DNA of 64,000 bases, from contig OW799233.1 in assembly GCA_941918925.1 (NCBI GenBank), forward strand, positions 47,577,341 to 47,641,340, in the 5' to 3' direction. Each line of letters opens with the position of its first letter. Position 1 is the stretch's first letter. The position numbers and the translations under genes were made by a program. The notes under the pieces are model-generated. The model did not search any database. It was not told where the DNA came from and worked only from the letters and a program-made list of their open reading frames with translations. The stretch is from Phyto melanocephala. Its lineage: Eukaryota > Arthropoda > Insecta > Diptera > Rhinophoridae. Shown piece by piece: positions 13,101-26,171 of this stretch.

Positions 13101-16100
13101 GGACCATTTTGCTCTGGAATATATCTAAGTAATCTTCCCTTGTACCCAGAAAATTGGACCAACGCCAGACGCTGAAAAACATATCCATACCCAGCAAAAA
13201 AATCTATGACAAAGAAGTGGATTTGCAGGGGTTCAACTGGTGACGAAGTGATTAAATTTAGGTGAAAACACTAATGATTTTAACATTAGCATGTCATTGG
13301 AGATCATGTGTTTACATGAATATATTAATGAACTGCACTCCATTCTAAGTACATATTTAGAACTCATGCATATTTGATGAGAAGCATTGGATGTTTCATG
13401 AGTTGAATTTGTTTGTTTACATGAATTGTTTAAGATATTTAGCATGATGTTACATTCATTTTTAAATACATCAATAATGACAGATTTTTTCACATTTAGG
13501 AAGTCATTTACAATGAATGCTTTTACACAATTGATTTAGAAGTCTTGAAAATGTAATTCGCTTTGCACTACTTCTAATTTTTTTTGCTGGGTATCATTAG
13601 GGACCCGCCGCCATGTTTGACTGTCTTTTTTTTTTTGTATTTTAGATCGAACTCTATTGGTAGGGCGACGTACAAAACATTTTCCGTCTGATCCGAACAA
13701 ATTTATCTTTGTCTCATCAGACCAAAGCATGTTGTTCCAATTTTTGCGACTTTGGTGTTGTCTGGCAAATTGTAACCTTTTTTGTATATTTTTTTTTTAC
13801 TGAAAAGAGGAACTGACCTTGGACTTCAACCCATAAGTCCAGCCTCTTGGAGCCTGTTTCTTATAATACGGCTTGTTACTGAACCATCTAGTATATTTCT
13901 AAGCCCATTAGATGACTCAAAAGAGTTTTTTTTTTTTGGAATGACGTACTAAAATTTTATCAAAACGCGTGGACGCTTTCCTCTTTCTTACTCTAGTTTC
14001 AATATTTTTTGTATAGTGAATCACGTTAAATACTTTATGTTTAGAACACTTCATTATTTGGGCTATTTTTACATGTGATAAGCCATCAGATTTTAACTTA
14101 AGGATGACATTTCTTTCAGCATCAGTGGTATGAACACCTCGACCCATTTTTTAAAAGATTGAAAACACACACTCAGCACGAAAATTTCGCAAATGTTCTA
14201 AACAAATTATTTTAACTTAAGTTTTACCACTTCTAAATATTTCATGTAAGAAGTTTCTTTATTTCATATTTAAACACGGTTTTAAAAAAGTCCTACTATT
14301 AATTTTTCCAGCTAAATTACGTATTTCCGTACTTTTTTCTGAAAACTAATAAAATAATAAAATCCCGTTACATTAGCAATAATTTGACAGTGACTTCCAA
14401 CAATAAAAGTTCATTACGAAAAAGTATACAATATTTTAATAATGAATAATCGTTTCTATTATTTTTTCCAACACTGTATATACATAGATTTACTCCTTAT
14501 TTTGAGGCTGGGGAATTGACCTGACTACGCGACAGGAGACTGTGTACAGGTCACATATATATACATTTACATTTCCTTTTTACCTTTACCTTTCCTAATT
14601 CTTCATTCTCTCTTCTATTATTTACTATCTTCTATTAAGGCGTCACAATGGCCATATTGGTCTCTGGGTGAGGGTGTGAAGGTAACTTTGCACCAGCCTT
14701 ATTACCTAACCTTGCGACTGGGGAGCCAATAACCATTAATCTTAATTCGTATTTAATTAAATTATATATGTGTCTACATATTTTGTATTATATTTTTTTT
14801 CTCTCTCTCTCTTTTTTTATAGTTTTACTCAAGCTTATTATCTTGTTATATTGCTATTTTGGCCCTTAGGGCTTGATATTACTGTATTAAATAAATATTA
14901 TGTAAATTTCTTCGATCTTTTTATATTAATATATTGTTTTTATTTATTCGAGCTTAAGATCACTTTTTTTATAAAAATTATTTTTTTATTCCGATATTTC
15001 GCTACCACATTGGGTAGCATCTTCAGGGAAAGTTTTTACAATTTATAACAATTAACAATTAAAATATTAAAATTGTTCAAAAACAAATTTTTTAAAAAAG
15101 GCGGGAAAATTTTTTGTTTACATTTAAAATAACAAATGAAAATTCAAATGCATGCGAAATATCGGAATAAAAAAATAAAAAAATAATTTTTATAAAAAAA
15201 AGTGATCTTAAGCTCGAATAAATAAAAACAATATATTTGTATTAAATAAATAAAATTAAACGAAATAATAAATATTTTTAAGGAAACACTTCAATTGTGG
15301 GTCAAACTGGTCAGGGTAGAAATATAGTTTTGCAGCAAATACCTGTTGCATCCTCCTCCATTGTTGTCACTCCCTCTCAAACGTCTACTATTTCTTCGAA
15401 TGCAACAACCATAAGCGGCAACAAAATACAAACCATAAATGCTAAAAATCTTACACTACAACAGCAACGAATTCTAATTCAAAACCTAAAGCAACAACAA
15501 CAAAATCAGCAAACTTTAAATCAAAATCAAATACAATTTAAAACTGTACAAGTGGTGGGTAACACTTCAGCTTCCCAAGCAAGCATGGCTGGTAGGGCAC
15601 AAACAGTAAATGTTGCTACAGCAGCAACACAACAAAACGCAGCTAGAGGCGCTGTTGTAGTCGTTTCACAAGGTAGTGGAACAACACAGCAACAGGCACA
15701 ACAAACTGTAACCAGAATACTTAAAACGACTAGCGCACAAGTAAAGTCTGAAATGACAACGTCGTCAGCTGGCACCCGCGTAATATCTAGCTCAAGTGGT
15801 CAGATAATATCACTCGACAGCTTAATACAAAAGCGAGGAGGAACCCTGCGTATCAGTGGCACCGGAAATGCAACACAAACTCTTAAAACCAATCAGCAAC
15901 ACGTAACAGCAAATTTGCAAAAATCCCAACAACAACAACAACAAGTTAAACAACAGCAGCCACAACAATTTGCTATTGTTTCCGTACCGAATAGTATTAT
16001 TTCCTTGGGCAGCAGTTCAAACTTCACAGTTGGCCAGAGAATAATCACAACACAAGCTGGCTCCAGTAACGCCAATTCTCCGATAAATCTAGACACAACT

Positions 16101-19100
16101 AAAGTAACGCCTTCTGTTGTATCAACGGGTACCGGACGTGTTATTACCGCTACAGCTGCTGGTACTAAAATTATTACGAAACAAGCACCCACTACTGCAG
16201 CAGCGACGAGTAATATACGTGTTATAAGCGCCGTCAATCAAACGACCAATAATATTAATTTAACCACACTACATGGCAAACAAGTGGTTCTAACAACCGG
16301 TAAGGCACTTAATACTATTAGCAAAGCCCAATTTCAAACACAACAGCAGCAACAAAATGTTCAAAATCAACATGGCAGTATTTTTGTTGGCGGACAGACA
16401 ATTAAGTTGCAGCAAGGAAATGTAAGTACTGAATTTCAATATTTTAAAAATATGTATGTGAAAAATTTTGTATATAAATTTTTCAAAGTAAAAAAAATAT
16501 ATAAAGGGTTTACAAATTTGAGCAGGTAAATGTTAAGTCTGTGGTGGGCGGACTTGTTGCTCTAACGACGTCTGTCAAATTTGTAATAACTTACTCAGTA
16601 ATACCAAATAACAATGGTAAAAAAAATACAAAAACATAAAATGTATTCATGTCACCGGGTTTACTCTTAATTTTTAACTTTTTTTAACTAACTTTTTGAC
16701 TAACTTGCGACAAAATAAAAGCTATTGCATGTGGTTCAATATTTACGAACTAGGTTAAGGGTAGGTAGATCAAGAGCAAAAATTAGTGCGAAATATATTT
16801 AACTTCGAGAGACGTGACGTGAATTTTTTTACTTTTTCAAGCTATTCATTAATTATCACAACGAAATTTAATTCACCCATATTCTATTCTGTGTCACCAA
16901 CATCGCCGTCAGTTTTGAGACAACATGACTTTAATACGTCAATGCTAATTTGGTATTCGCTTACTGTTTTAAGACGACGCACAGTGGGTTCGATAGTACC
17001 CAAAGTGGCGATTAATTCATAGACGCCGTAGTTTTAAGTTTTAAAATATTATATTTTTTTATTGATGGGTTGTTATAAGCACATAAAAACACAGTATTTT
17101 AGAAAAAAAAAGTTAAAAAAAATTTTTTTTAACCTGTTAAGCGCATTTTTGTTTTTTGGAAAAAAAAGACCTTAGTTCACAATTTATGCTGTAACTTTGA
17201 TATAAAAAGCGATAAATTAATGAGTAAAACTGAAAATTAAAGCATACTCAATGTTTTATTAAAAAATTAAAATAATAAATATATTATATGTATTTGTATT
17301 ACTATAAATCTAATCTAAAATCCAACTTTTGTTTTTTACAAAATGTTATAAACAGGGACCGTAATAATTATTCCTTTTTTCATAAGAGTCAGATAACAGT
17401 TATTTTTTGATTTTTATTTTTTCAAGCAAAAATAAAAGTTATTTTTTGATTTTTATTTTTTCGAGCAAAAATGAAAGTTAATTTTTGATTTTTATTGTTT
17501 TGAGCAACAAAAAAAATTTATTTTCGAACGAAATGTACGTGTTACAATAATTAAGTTAATATTAAATATTTATTTTAATGTTCATAAAAAATTCCCATGA
17601 TGATCACATATTTTGTTATTTCTCACATTTTTGTATGCTATGTATTCTATATCAATGGTGGGCGCTGGTTTGCCTGAGTTACGAAGTTGTTCAGGTATTT
17701 AGTAAATCATCATACATGATTGCTGAAAAGTTTTTAAAACAACCTGAAAAATAACATACATAAAAAATTAAAATCACATTATAATTAATAATTAAAGACA
17801 ATAGTTGATAACAAAGTTTGAAAAAGAAATAGTTGATAATTTGTAAATACTAAGCAAAACGAATTGATAAAAATAAGAGGAGTTATTAGGAGCTTTTAGA
17901 GTAGTATGTAACGATATTAAACAGTCACTGACAATAAATATGAGAAATCACAAATTCGAGTACAGTGTTATTATTATTTCTTTCATTGTTAAAAACTCGT
18001 CTTTACCGTTACATTTAAATAATATTTAATATCGAAAAAATAAAAATCAAAAAATAACTTTTATTTTTGCTCGAAAAAATAAAAATCAAAAAAATAACTT
18101 TTATTTTTGCTCAAAAAAATAAATATCAAAAAATAACTTTTATTTTTGCTCAAAAAAATAAAAATCAAAAAATAACTTATTTTTGCTCGAAAAAATAAAA
18201 ATCAAAATTTTAAAAAGCAACATATTTTATGATAGACTAATGCATAAGGATCAATATGGTATACTTGAATCCGTTTTACGACATTTACTTCTAAATGCTT
18301 TTTTTGCTTTAAAATTCCAAAATAACTGTTATTTTCGGTCCCTGGTTATAAATATACAAATTTTTTCGAAAAAGCTACAAAAGAGAATATTACATTTTTT
18401 TAGTAATTAATTATCATAAATACATAAAAAACAACTTTAAAAAAATGAAAGGAAAATTTTTTTTAACCTGTAAAGCGTTTTATGTTTTTCGGAAAAAACG
18501 TGATCCACAATTTTCGCTGTAACTTTGAAATCAAAATAAATTTAAAGAATAACGGCCGTATGTTAAAAAATCCCTAATGTAGACTTAAACTAAATATTAG
18601 TTAATAAATATTTTAACCCTAATAAACCTTTGTTAAAAAAACGTATGAGAAAACATCACTCTAACTCACGTATGTTTGAAGGAATTTTTAGTTTTGATAC
18701 TGGCAATACCATGATTTTCTTTTGTCATTTAATAGCTAGCGATACACAAGAACGAATATAAATTCATTTTGGTAGTCGTTCATAACCAGATTTTATTTGG
18801 TTTATCATACACTAACTTCCTTTTTTTGTAAAGGGTGTTTTCTTAAGCCCGATAGAACTTGAAATTCTAAAAAATAACACAAAAAATTAAATTGTAATCA
18901 AAATTTTTTTTTTATTCGAAAGATCAATACGTGACATTAACATTTGAAAATGATTTCGGGCATATGGGCACCGCGGCTGTTCTTGGCGAAGCGCATTCTG
19001 GACGTCCAATTTTGGGCCACTTTTTCGAGCACTGCTGGCCGTATGTCACGAATAACACGAACAATGCTGGCCTCCAAGGCGTCAATTGTTTCTGGTTTAT

Positions 19101-22100
19101 CAGCATAAACCAGTGACTTCACGTAGCCCAACAGGAAATAATCGAGAGGTGTCAAATCGCACGACCTTGGAGGCCAATTGACAGGTCCATTTCTCGAAAT
19201 CAACTTATCGCCAAATTTTAATTTCAATAAGTCGACGGTTGCGTTCGCCGTATGGCACGTAGCGCCATCCTGTTGAAACCACATCTCCTCCGGATCAATG
19301 TCATCCATATTTTCAAACAAAAAATCATTGATCATGGTGCGGTAACGATCTCCATTGACCGTAACGCGAGCTCCGGCCTCATTTTTGAAGAAATAAGGTC
19401 CGATGATGCCACCAGCGTGAAAACCGCACCAAACGGTGCATTTTTCTGGATGTAATGGATTCTGTAGGGTCTCTTGTGGATTGGTCTCGCTCCATATGCG
19501 GCAATTTTGCTTATTAACAAACCCGTTAAGCCAAAAATGCGCCTCATTGCTGAACACAATTTTGCGATAAAACAACGGACGTCCAGAATGCGCTTCGTCA
19601 AGAACAGCCGCGGTGCCCATATGCCCGAAATCATTTTCAAATGTTAATGTCACGTTTTGATCTTTCGAATAAAAAAAAAATTTTGATTACAATTTAATTT
19701 TTTGTGTTATTTTTTACAATTTCAAGTTCTATCGGGCTTAAAAAAACACCCTTTATTAGCATTGAACAACTTATGCATTTTTTAATTGGTATATATAATT
19801 TGTTCTATATTTATTAAAAAATCAATAATTAAAAAGAATTTACAACACTTTTTCGTTAGGGATAAAATAGGTATTTGAATAACGAGTTTTTTTTATTTGT
19901 TTTGATTGTATGTACATCACTAAAAACGTTCTTTTAGGTTCGATTCATTAAAAATCCTGCAGTCGTGCGTGCTACCCCTTCATCTTGCTACAATATCTTA
20001 CATTTTTAGATTGGCGTCGCATACCACCTTAATTAGAAATGTTATTAAAGAATTCTATTAAAAACTACAAGTAATAATTACCTGAACATTGAGGGAATAA
20101 AATCCCTTTCTATTTATATAGAATTGTGCTAAATCACCGCCATTTTTTTTAAATTTTAAAATGGGTCCCGTCAATGGCACCAATTATGCCCGGGAAATTG
20201 CGTATCTCCCTAAACTTTTTTGCCAACTTCACCTCTTCTTCAACGCATGTTGGCATATTAATTAAAAACTGTCTCTGTTTTGCCAAAGTTCGAACAACTT
20301 TGGTACAAATTCTACTAACTCCAGATTGTGATAGACCATGAAGGTCACCAGCGTCGTCTTGAAACTAATGAGTAATGTTCCACCTCCTCTGCTGTCTACT
20401 TTAATGTCCGTTTTAATTAAGTTTATTATTTTTCTTACCGTCTGCTTATTGAAACGATTTTTTTTTTTTAAATTGCTCATCCGTAATGGAAAAAGCATTA
20501 ATCCTCGGCTTACAAATTCGTGGACGATAATAACACTGCTCTGCAACAAAATCCTCCATTTAATAAAACTATGTGGACTATATGGATTTTGACGCGCTGA
20601 ACTCAAATCCGTTGTCGGTTTTTTTCCATCAGATCGGGATTTTTATACCCGCCACCAAAAAAATGGTGGGGGTATATTCATTTTGTCATTCCGTTTGTAA
20701 CACATCGAAATATCCATTTTAGACCCCATAAAGTATATATATTCTGAATCGGGGTTTGATTTTATGACGATCTAGCTATGTCCGTCCGTCTGTTGAAAGC
20801 ACGATAGAGGTCGCACCGAAAAAGCTAGGGGGCTCAAATGCCAGATCTTTCTTATAGACAAAGTTTGTTTGGTATTGAAAATGGGCTAAATCGGAATATT
20901 AGGAAGAGAGTTATAGCTCCAAAAGCAAGAGTAGGTCGAAAAAACCGTGTCCTTCGAACATCGAATAAAATGGAATTGTGTCCAAACGCCTTAACATAGA
21001 CTCATGAAACTTCGAATATATATTTCCTGGGTAAAGACAATATTTTCCCCTGAAAATTGTCTAAATCTATGCATTAGGAGAGAAGTTATCAATCAAAATG
21101 TACGAAAATTTATACCGCACAGTGTATTTTTCGGTATATTTAAAAACAAAAACGTCATAAAAGCAACAAAATTGGATGTACGACTCTGAAATTTTGCACA
21201 CTTTGCTTTTTGGTGACACGCTTTCTTGTAACGGCAAATCAATGTGCCACGCCCACTTTTATGCCCACCTCCCATATAACGTTTTAACTAAAATTCATAT
21301 AATTTCTCTATTAATAAAGATTTTGGAATAATAAAGGCCTATACTGAAACACCTCAGTTGTACTCATTCGCAAAAATAACTTTGACACGCCTACTATAAC
21401 GCCCACTTTTCACGTTATCTACCGTTAATGAAATTTAAAAGCTCATAAAACTGCTACAATTAGAGGTATGATGACAAATTTTGCTACGTCTATCCCCCTA
21501 GGCAATTTCATTACTATGCCAAAAAATTAAGGTGCCACGCCCACTTTTACTCCCACCTCCCATATAACGTTTTACCTAAAATTCATATAATTTCTCTATT
21601 AATAAAGATTTTGGAATAATAAAGGACTATATTGAAATATCTAAGTTATGTTTATTAGCAGAAACTTTATTGACACGCGTATTTTAATGGCCACTTTCAT
21701 TGAAAGACTAAATTTACGAAAACATTTTACTAGCATACCGAAGATATAATGGGTGGTTTAATTTTAAGGGACTATGTTGATTTTGAATAAAATTATTATG
21801 AAATTATTACCATTTATTTTTATAATGATAATATTTGTATGCTTCAATTATGTATGGAACAAAATATCGGCCAAATGGCCCCCCAACCTAGGCGGCACAC
21901 CACGATCCGATAGTCCAAATTTTCAATGACACTATTGATGCTCGATTGTTGGGCACGATGATGAGTCGAGGGTGCTTGCTCTTTTGCCACGTTATCGTGA
22001 AAAACAGCAATGTTTCCCATTCAACGAACTAAGATGGCATTCACAGATGTTTTCACATTTCATACAGACCTGCTTTGCAGACATTTAAATATTTTTTACA

Positions 22101-25100
22101 ATTCTCACGATTGTGGACGAATTCGAGCGATTATGTTGACCAAAAGAATCACGAAGTGCACGAAAAAATCTTTAATATTTAAAAGCGTTGCTCGATTGCG
22201 TATCTTTCCACGGTTCAAATTGAGTTAGTCTGAGATTGAGAAATGTCAAATGAAATACAAGAAAAAAGTTGAAGGTTAGATGTGGTTCACCTTAAACATG
22301 GGCCCTTAAAATTTAACCACCCTCTACAAAGAAAGTGATACATATTTTATTATAAAGAGATTATTCTATAGCGATTAACAAAATAATAAATATTGTGCTT
22401 TAAATGTACACAAAATTGGTGGTAGGTATGAAAGATTCAGCACAGCCGAATATAGTGCTCTTACTTGTTTTTTATGGGCGTGGCAAATTTTTCCCCCTAA
22501 ATTCGTCAGGTACGGACACATATTTAATAATAACTCGAGAACCAGTCATCCGATTTTCATAAATAAAATACCAAAAAATGTGTAACAAAATTGTTTTTTT
22601 TTTTCAGTGGAATACAATTTTTCTCTATATCTTATCGTTTTGGGGTAATTTAAAAATTAATGGAGAAAAAATTTTTTTTTCGTGCAAAATTCGTAATATT
22701 TTTCAATTTAAAAATGGAATCATAAAAAATATAAGGCAAATATTCAACATTTTAAACTTTTTTCTAAGAGCTACTTATCTTGGAAATAAAAAAAAGCCAT
22801 AAACTGTAAAAGTCTGTTAAAAATTGTAGATTTTATTGTCAATTTAACGCAGGTACCCAATATTGTAATGCAACCAGCCTTGCATATGTATATTTCGTTA
22901 GGTGAGCAGATATGGAACTAAAGTATACGGTATTTCAAATTGTTCTTGGAATTAATATTTATAACAGTATTTTTCAATTACCTGTGATTTCAAATTAAGA
23001 ACATTAGGGTATATTCTGGTATTTATTGTATATATTAGCTTCTATATATGGGCATTAAGTTAGTCACTTTTAATTTGGATATCGTGCGGTTAAAATCGGC
23101 AACAGTCAATAGATCTTATAGTGTACTTTGTTATTGTGTAAAGAAATAAAGCAATTAAAGAATCCACAAACGCTTTCATATTACAAAATGTCAAGGATTT
23201 GTAACAAATCTCCAAATTTATTTTGTTACGTTTGTGGCAATCTAACTTTAAGTTCTCAACGGGAGACAATATCTTTCAAGATTAAAAATGCTTATCGCCG
23301 TTATTTTGGATTTCCTACCGATGATAGAGATAAAAATTGGCTGCCGAAAATATGTTGTAGTAGCTGTGGTAAGTCTTTAAGAGGTTGGTTAAAAGGAAGT
23401 CATAAGTCTTTATGAAGCCGTTTATGAAGCCAGCGATTTGGAGTGAACCACAAAATCATCAAAATGATTGCTACTTTTGCCATACTAAAATACGTGGGTT
23501 TACGAAAAAAACAAAAAATAAAGTTACATATCCAAATACTTTATGCGTCAAACGACCAGTTTACAAGTAAATTTTTACCTCCATTGCCTCCTACAGACGA
23601 TGAAGAAGATGGGCTTTCTGCAGCAACTGAATCCGCTTACGCCAGCATGGGTGTTTCTTCGCATTCATTTGAAAGTCCAACGAGTACACCTTATTTTCCG
23701 AATTAAACTGATATTAATAACTTAGTTTGTAAATCAAGGCTTTAAAAAAACCAAGTCTGAGCTTCTTGCATCCCAATAAAAAGAATGGAGTTTGGTTCAA
23801 ACGGACGTTAACGTCTTTTACTTTCGAAATAAAGAACAACCTTTTTTAATATATTTCAGCAAAGAAGAAGGTTTGATATTTTGCGATAACGCTGATGGAC
23901 TTTTGCGACAACTGTGTTTCAGTCATAAATCTGAGGATTGGCGGCCTTTTATTGATTCATCCGAGACAAGTTTGAAAGCCGTTTTACTTCACAATGACAA
24001 CAAATTTCCATCGGTTCCACCCGCGTATGCAAGAAATATGAAAGAAAACTATTGTAGCATGAAGATGATACTACAAAAAATTAAATATTCACATTACTCT
24101 TGGAATCTGCAGATTTTAAAGTCGTAGCAATGTTAAATGGATTGCAAAGTGGAATACTAAGTTTTATTGCTTCTTATGTGAATGGGATAGCCACGCGAAA
24201 AAAAAACACTACAATGTTAAAATTTGACCGAAAAGAGTAAATTTTATTCCAGGAAAAAAATGTAGCAGAAGAGCCTTTAAAACAAAAGGAACAAACTCTT
24301 CTCTTCATATAAAGCTAGGCCTAATGAAAAATTTTGTCAAAGCAATGAACAAGGATGGTGAAGCCTTTCTATACATTAAGAGCAAATTTCCTAGAATCAG
24401 AGATGCTAAAGTAAAAGAAGGCATATTTGTAGGTCCACAAATACGACAGCTTATGAAGAACGAGGTCTTCAGAACGAAATTGAATGATGTGGACAAAAGG
24501 GCATGGGAGCTTAAGCTACTTTTTTATTTTAACAATGTTTCCTTAATAAAAATTAATAATTATTAACAAAATTTTTGTGTTATTTTAAATAAAATAGTCT
24601 GTAAATATTTAAATTTTTTATTGTAATTTGAAGTTATCTACGGATGACGACAGGGTGGGTGCTTTAAGCGAGGCGATGCTACAAAATTACAATCTAGCAA
24701 ATTTTTTTGCTTGTATTTGTTTTTGTTGTACGAAAATAGATAGAAGTAAAAAGTTGCCATTCATTGTTGCTACAAGTCGCTTTAGTGCGCCCACTCTGAC
24801 GTTGTTTGCTGCATTACACATATTTGGGTACCTGCGGTAAATTGATAATAAAATCTACATTTTTTAACCGATTTTTATGGTTTATGGCTTTTTTTGTTTT
24901 CAAGACAAGTAGATCTCAGAAAAAAGTTTAAAATGTTGAATACATGCCTTATATTTTTTTTAATTCCATTTTTAAATTGAAAAATATTACGAATTTTGCA
25001 CGAAAAAAATTTTTTTTCTCCATTAATTTCTAAATAACTCCAAAACGATAAGAGATAGAGAAAAATTGTATTCCTCTACACATTTTTTACAAATTTTTTG

Positions 25101-26128
25101 GTGTTTTACTTTTGAAAATCGGAGAACTAGTCAGGAGAAAATAAGTCTCCGTACCTGACTAATTTAGGAGGAAAAATTTGCCACGCCCATAAAAAAAATC
25201 TCGATCTGATGGAAAAAAACCGACAACGGATTTGAGTTCAACGCGTCAAAATCCATATAGTCCACATAGTTTTATTAAATGGGAAGACAAAAATTTATTT
25301 TTTGCAGAGCAGTGTAATTTGATATTTGAATTAGATATTCTAAATAAAACAAAACAATTAATTTTATCTTTTTCACTAAATTACAATTACTTTTACCAAT
25401 TCTTCTAATAAAATTATATGTGTCCATTTTCAGTTTTACAACTAACACTATTTTTTTTTGTTTGTATAAATTTTTTTTTTACAAAATTTCACTTGATAAA
25501 AAAATGACAATAAACAGAAAGAAAAAATAAAAATCTCACTTTATAGTAGGTTTAAAGAAGGTATATTCCTACTTTAAAATATTAAAAGTTAATAAAGGTT
25601 TAATAAAGGTATGTTAGGCTAATAAACGTTTTCGCATATAACATTAAGGAATTTTGCTTAACAACGGTTTGTAAAGCTGCGCTAAGTTTTTTAACATACG
25701 GCCGTAAGTTAATAATATGTATTCCTATTATTATCCAGTTTTTGCTTTTACTAAATTCAGTAAATGTAAAAATTAATCTGAAAAAATAAAAAATTTAAAA
25801 CTTTTTGGCGAATCTTTGTTTTCGTTTTACCTTTTTAATAAAAAATATATTCAAATATTTGTATTATTCTGCATTTTCAAATTCATCACAAAGATCCCAA
25901 TTATTATAATCTTCATTATCATCAATATTTTCATCATCATTATTATGATCTTCTTCATCATTATCATCATCACTATCATCAGCATCTTTATCACTATCTT
26001 CATTACCATAATATTTATCATAATTTTCATTAAAAATATCTGACAAAACTAACTCTAATTCCGAAGTTGATAAATTAGATGTTTTTTTCTGCTCATATTT
26101 CTTGCTCATCTATATATATAAAAGTGAA

Positions 26129-26171
<43 letters not shown>

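Larger units (their letters stand above)
11772..14488 (-). mobile_element. Helitron, internally deleted, split by Tc1
   Basis: Rolling-circle transposon on the minus strand. The 3' end is at 11772: it reads CTAG followed by host T, preceded by a GC-rich hairpin (GGCGCAGCAACGCTCGCC). The 5' end is at 14488 and begins TCTATGTATATA after a host A, so insertion between A and T fits Helitron rules. Positions 12171-11860 encode the C-terminus of the Pif1-type helicase (INKAQGQSL, SHGQLYVACSRVG). The rest of the Rep/helicase is missing. Two 120-bp tandem units (from 12161 and 12281) match those of the Helitron at 26109-26996. The Tc1 element at 12530-14476 sits in a TA near the 5' terminus; without it the Helitron is about 770 bp. 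Confidence 0.85.

Noticed and set aside
15527..16237. Cys/Val-rich minus-strand ORFs
   Set aside because: Reverse reading of CAA/ACA-rich NFRKB exon 3.
16786..17022. 78-residue ORF in intron 3
   Set aside because: No family resemblance; AT-rich intron background gives such ORFs by chance.
25816..26043. Ile/Phe-rich plus-strand ORF
   Set aside because: It is the opposite strand of the acidic Transib C-terminus (ATC/TTC runs), not a membrane protein.
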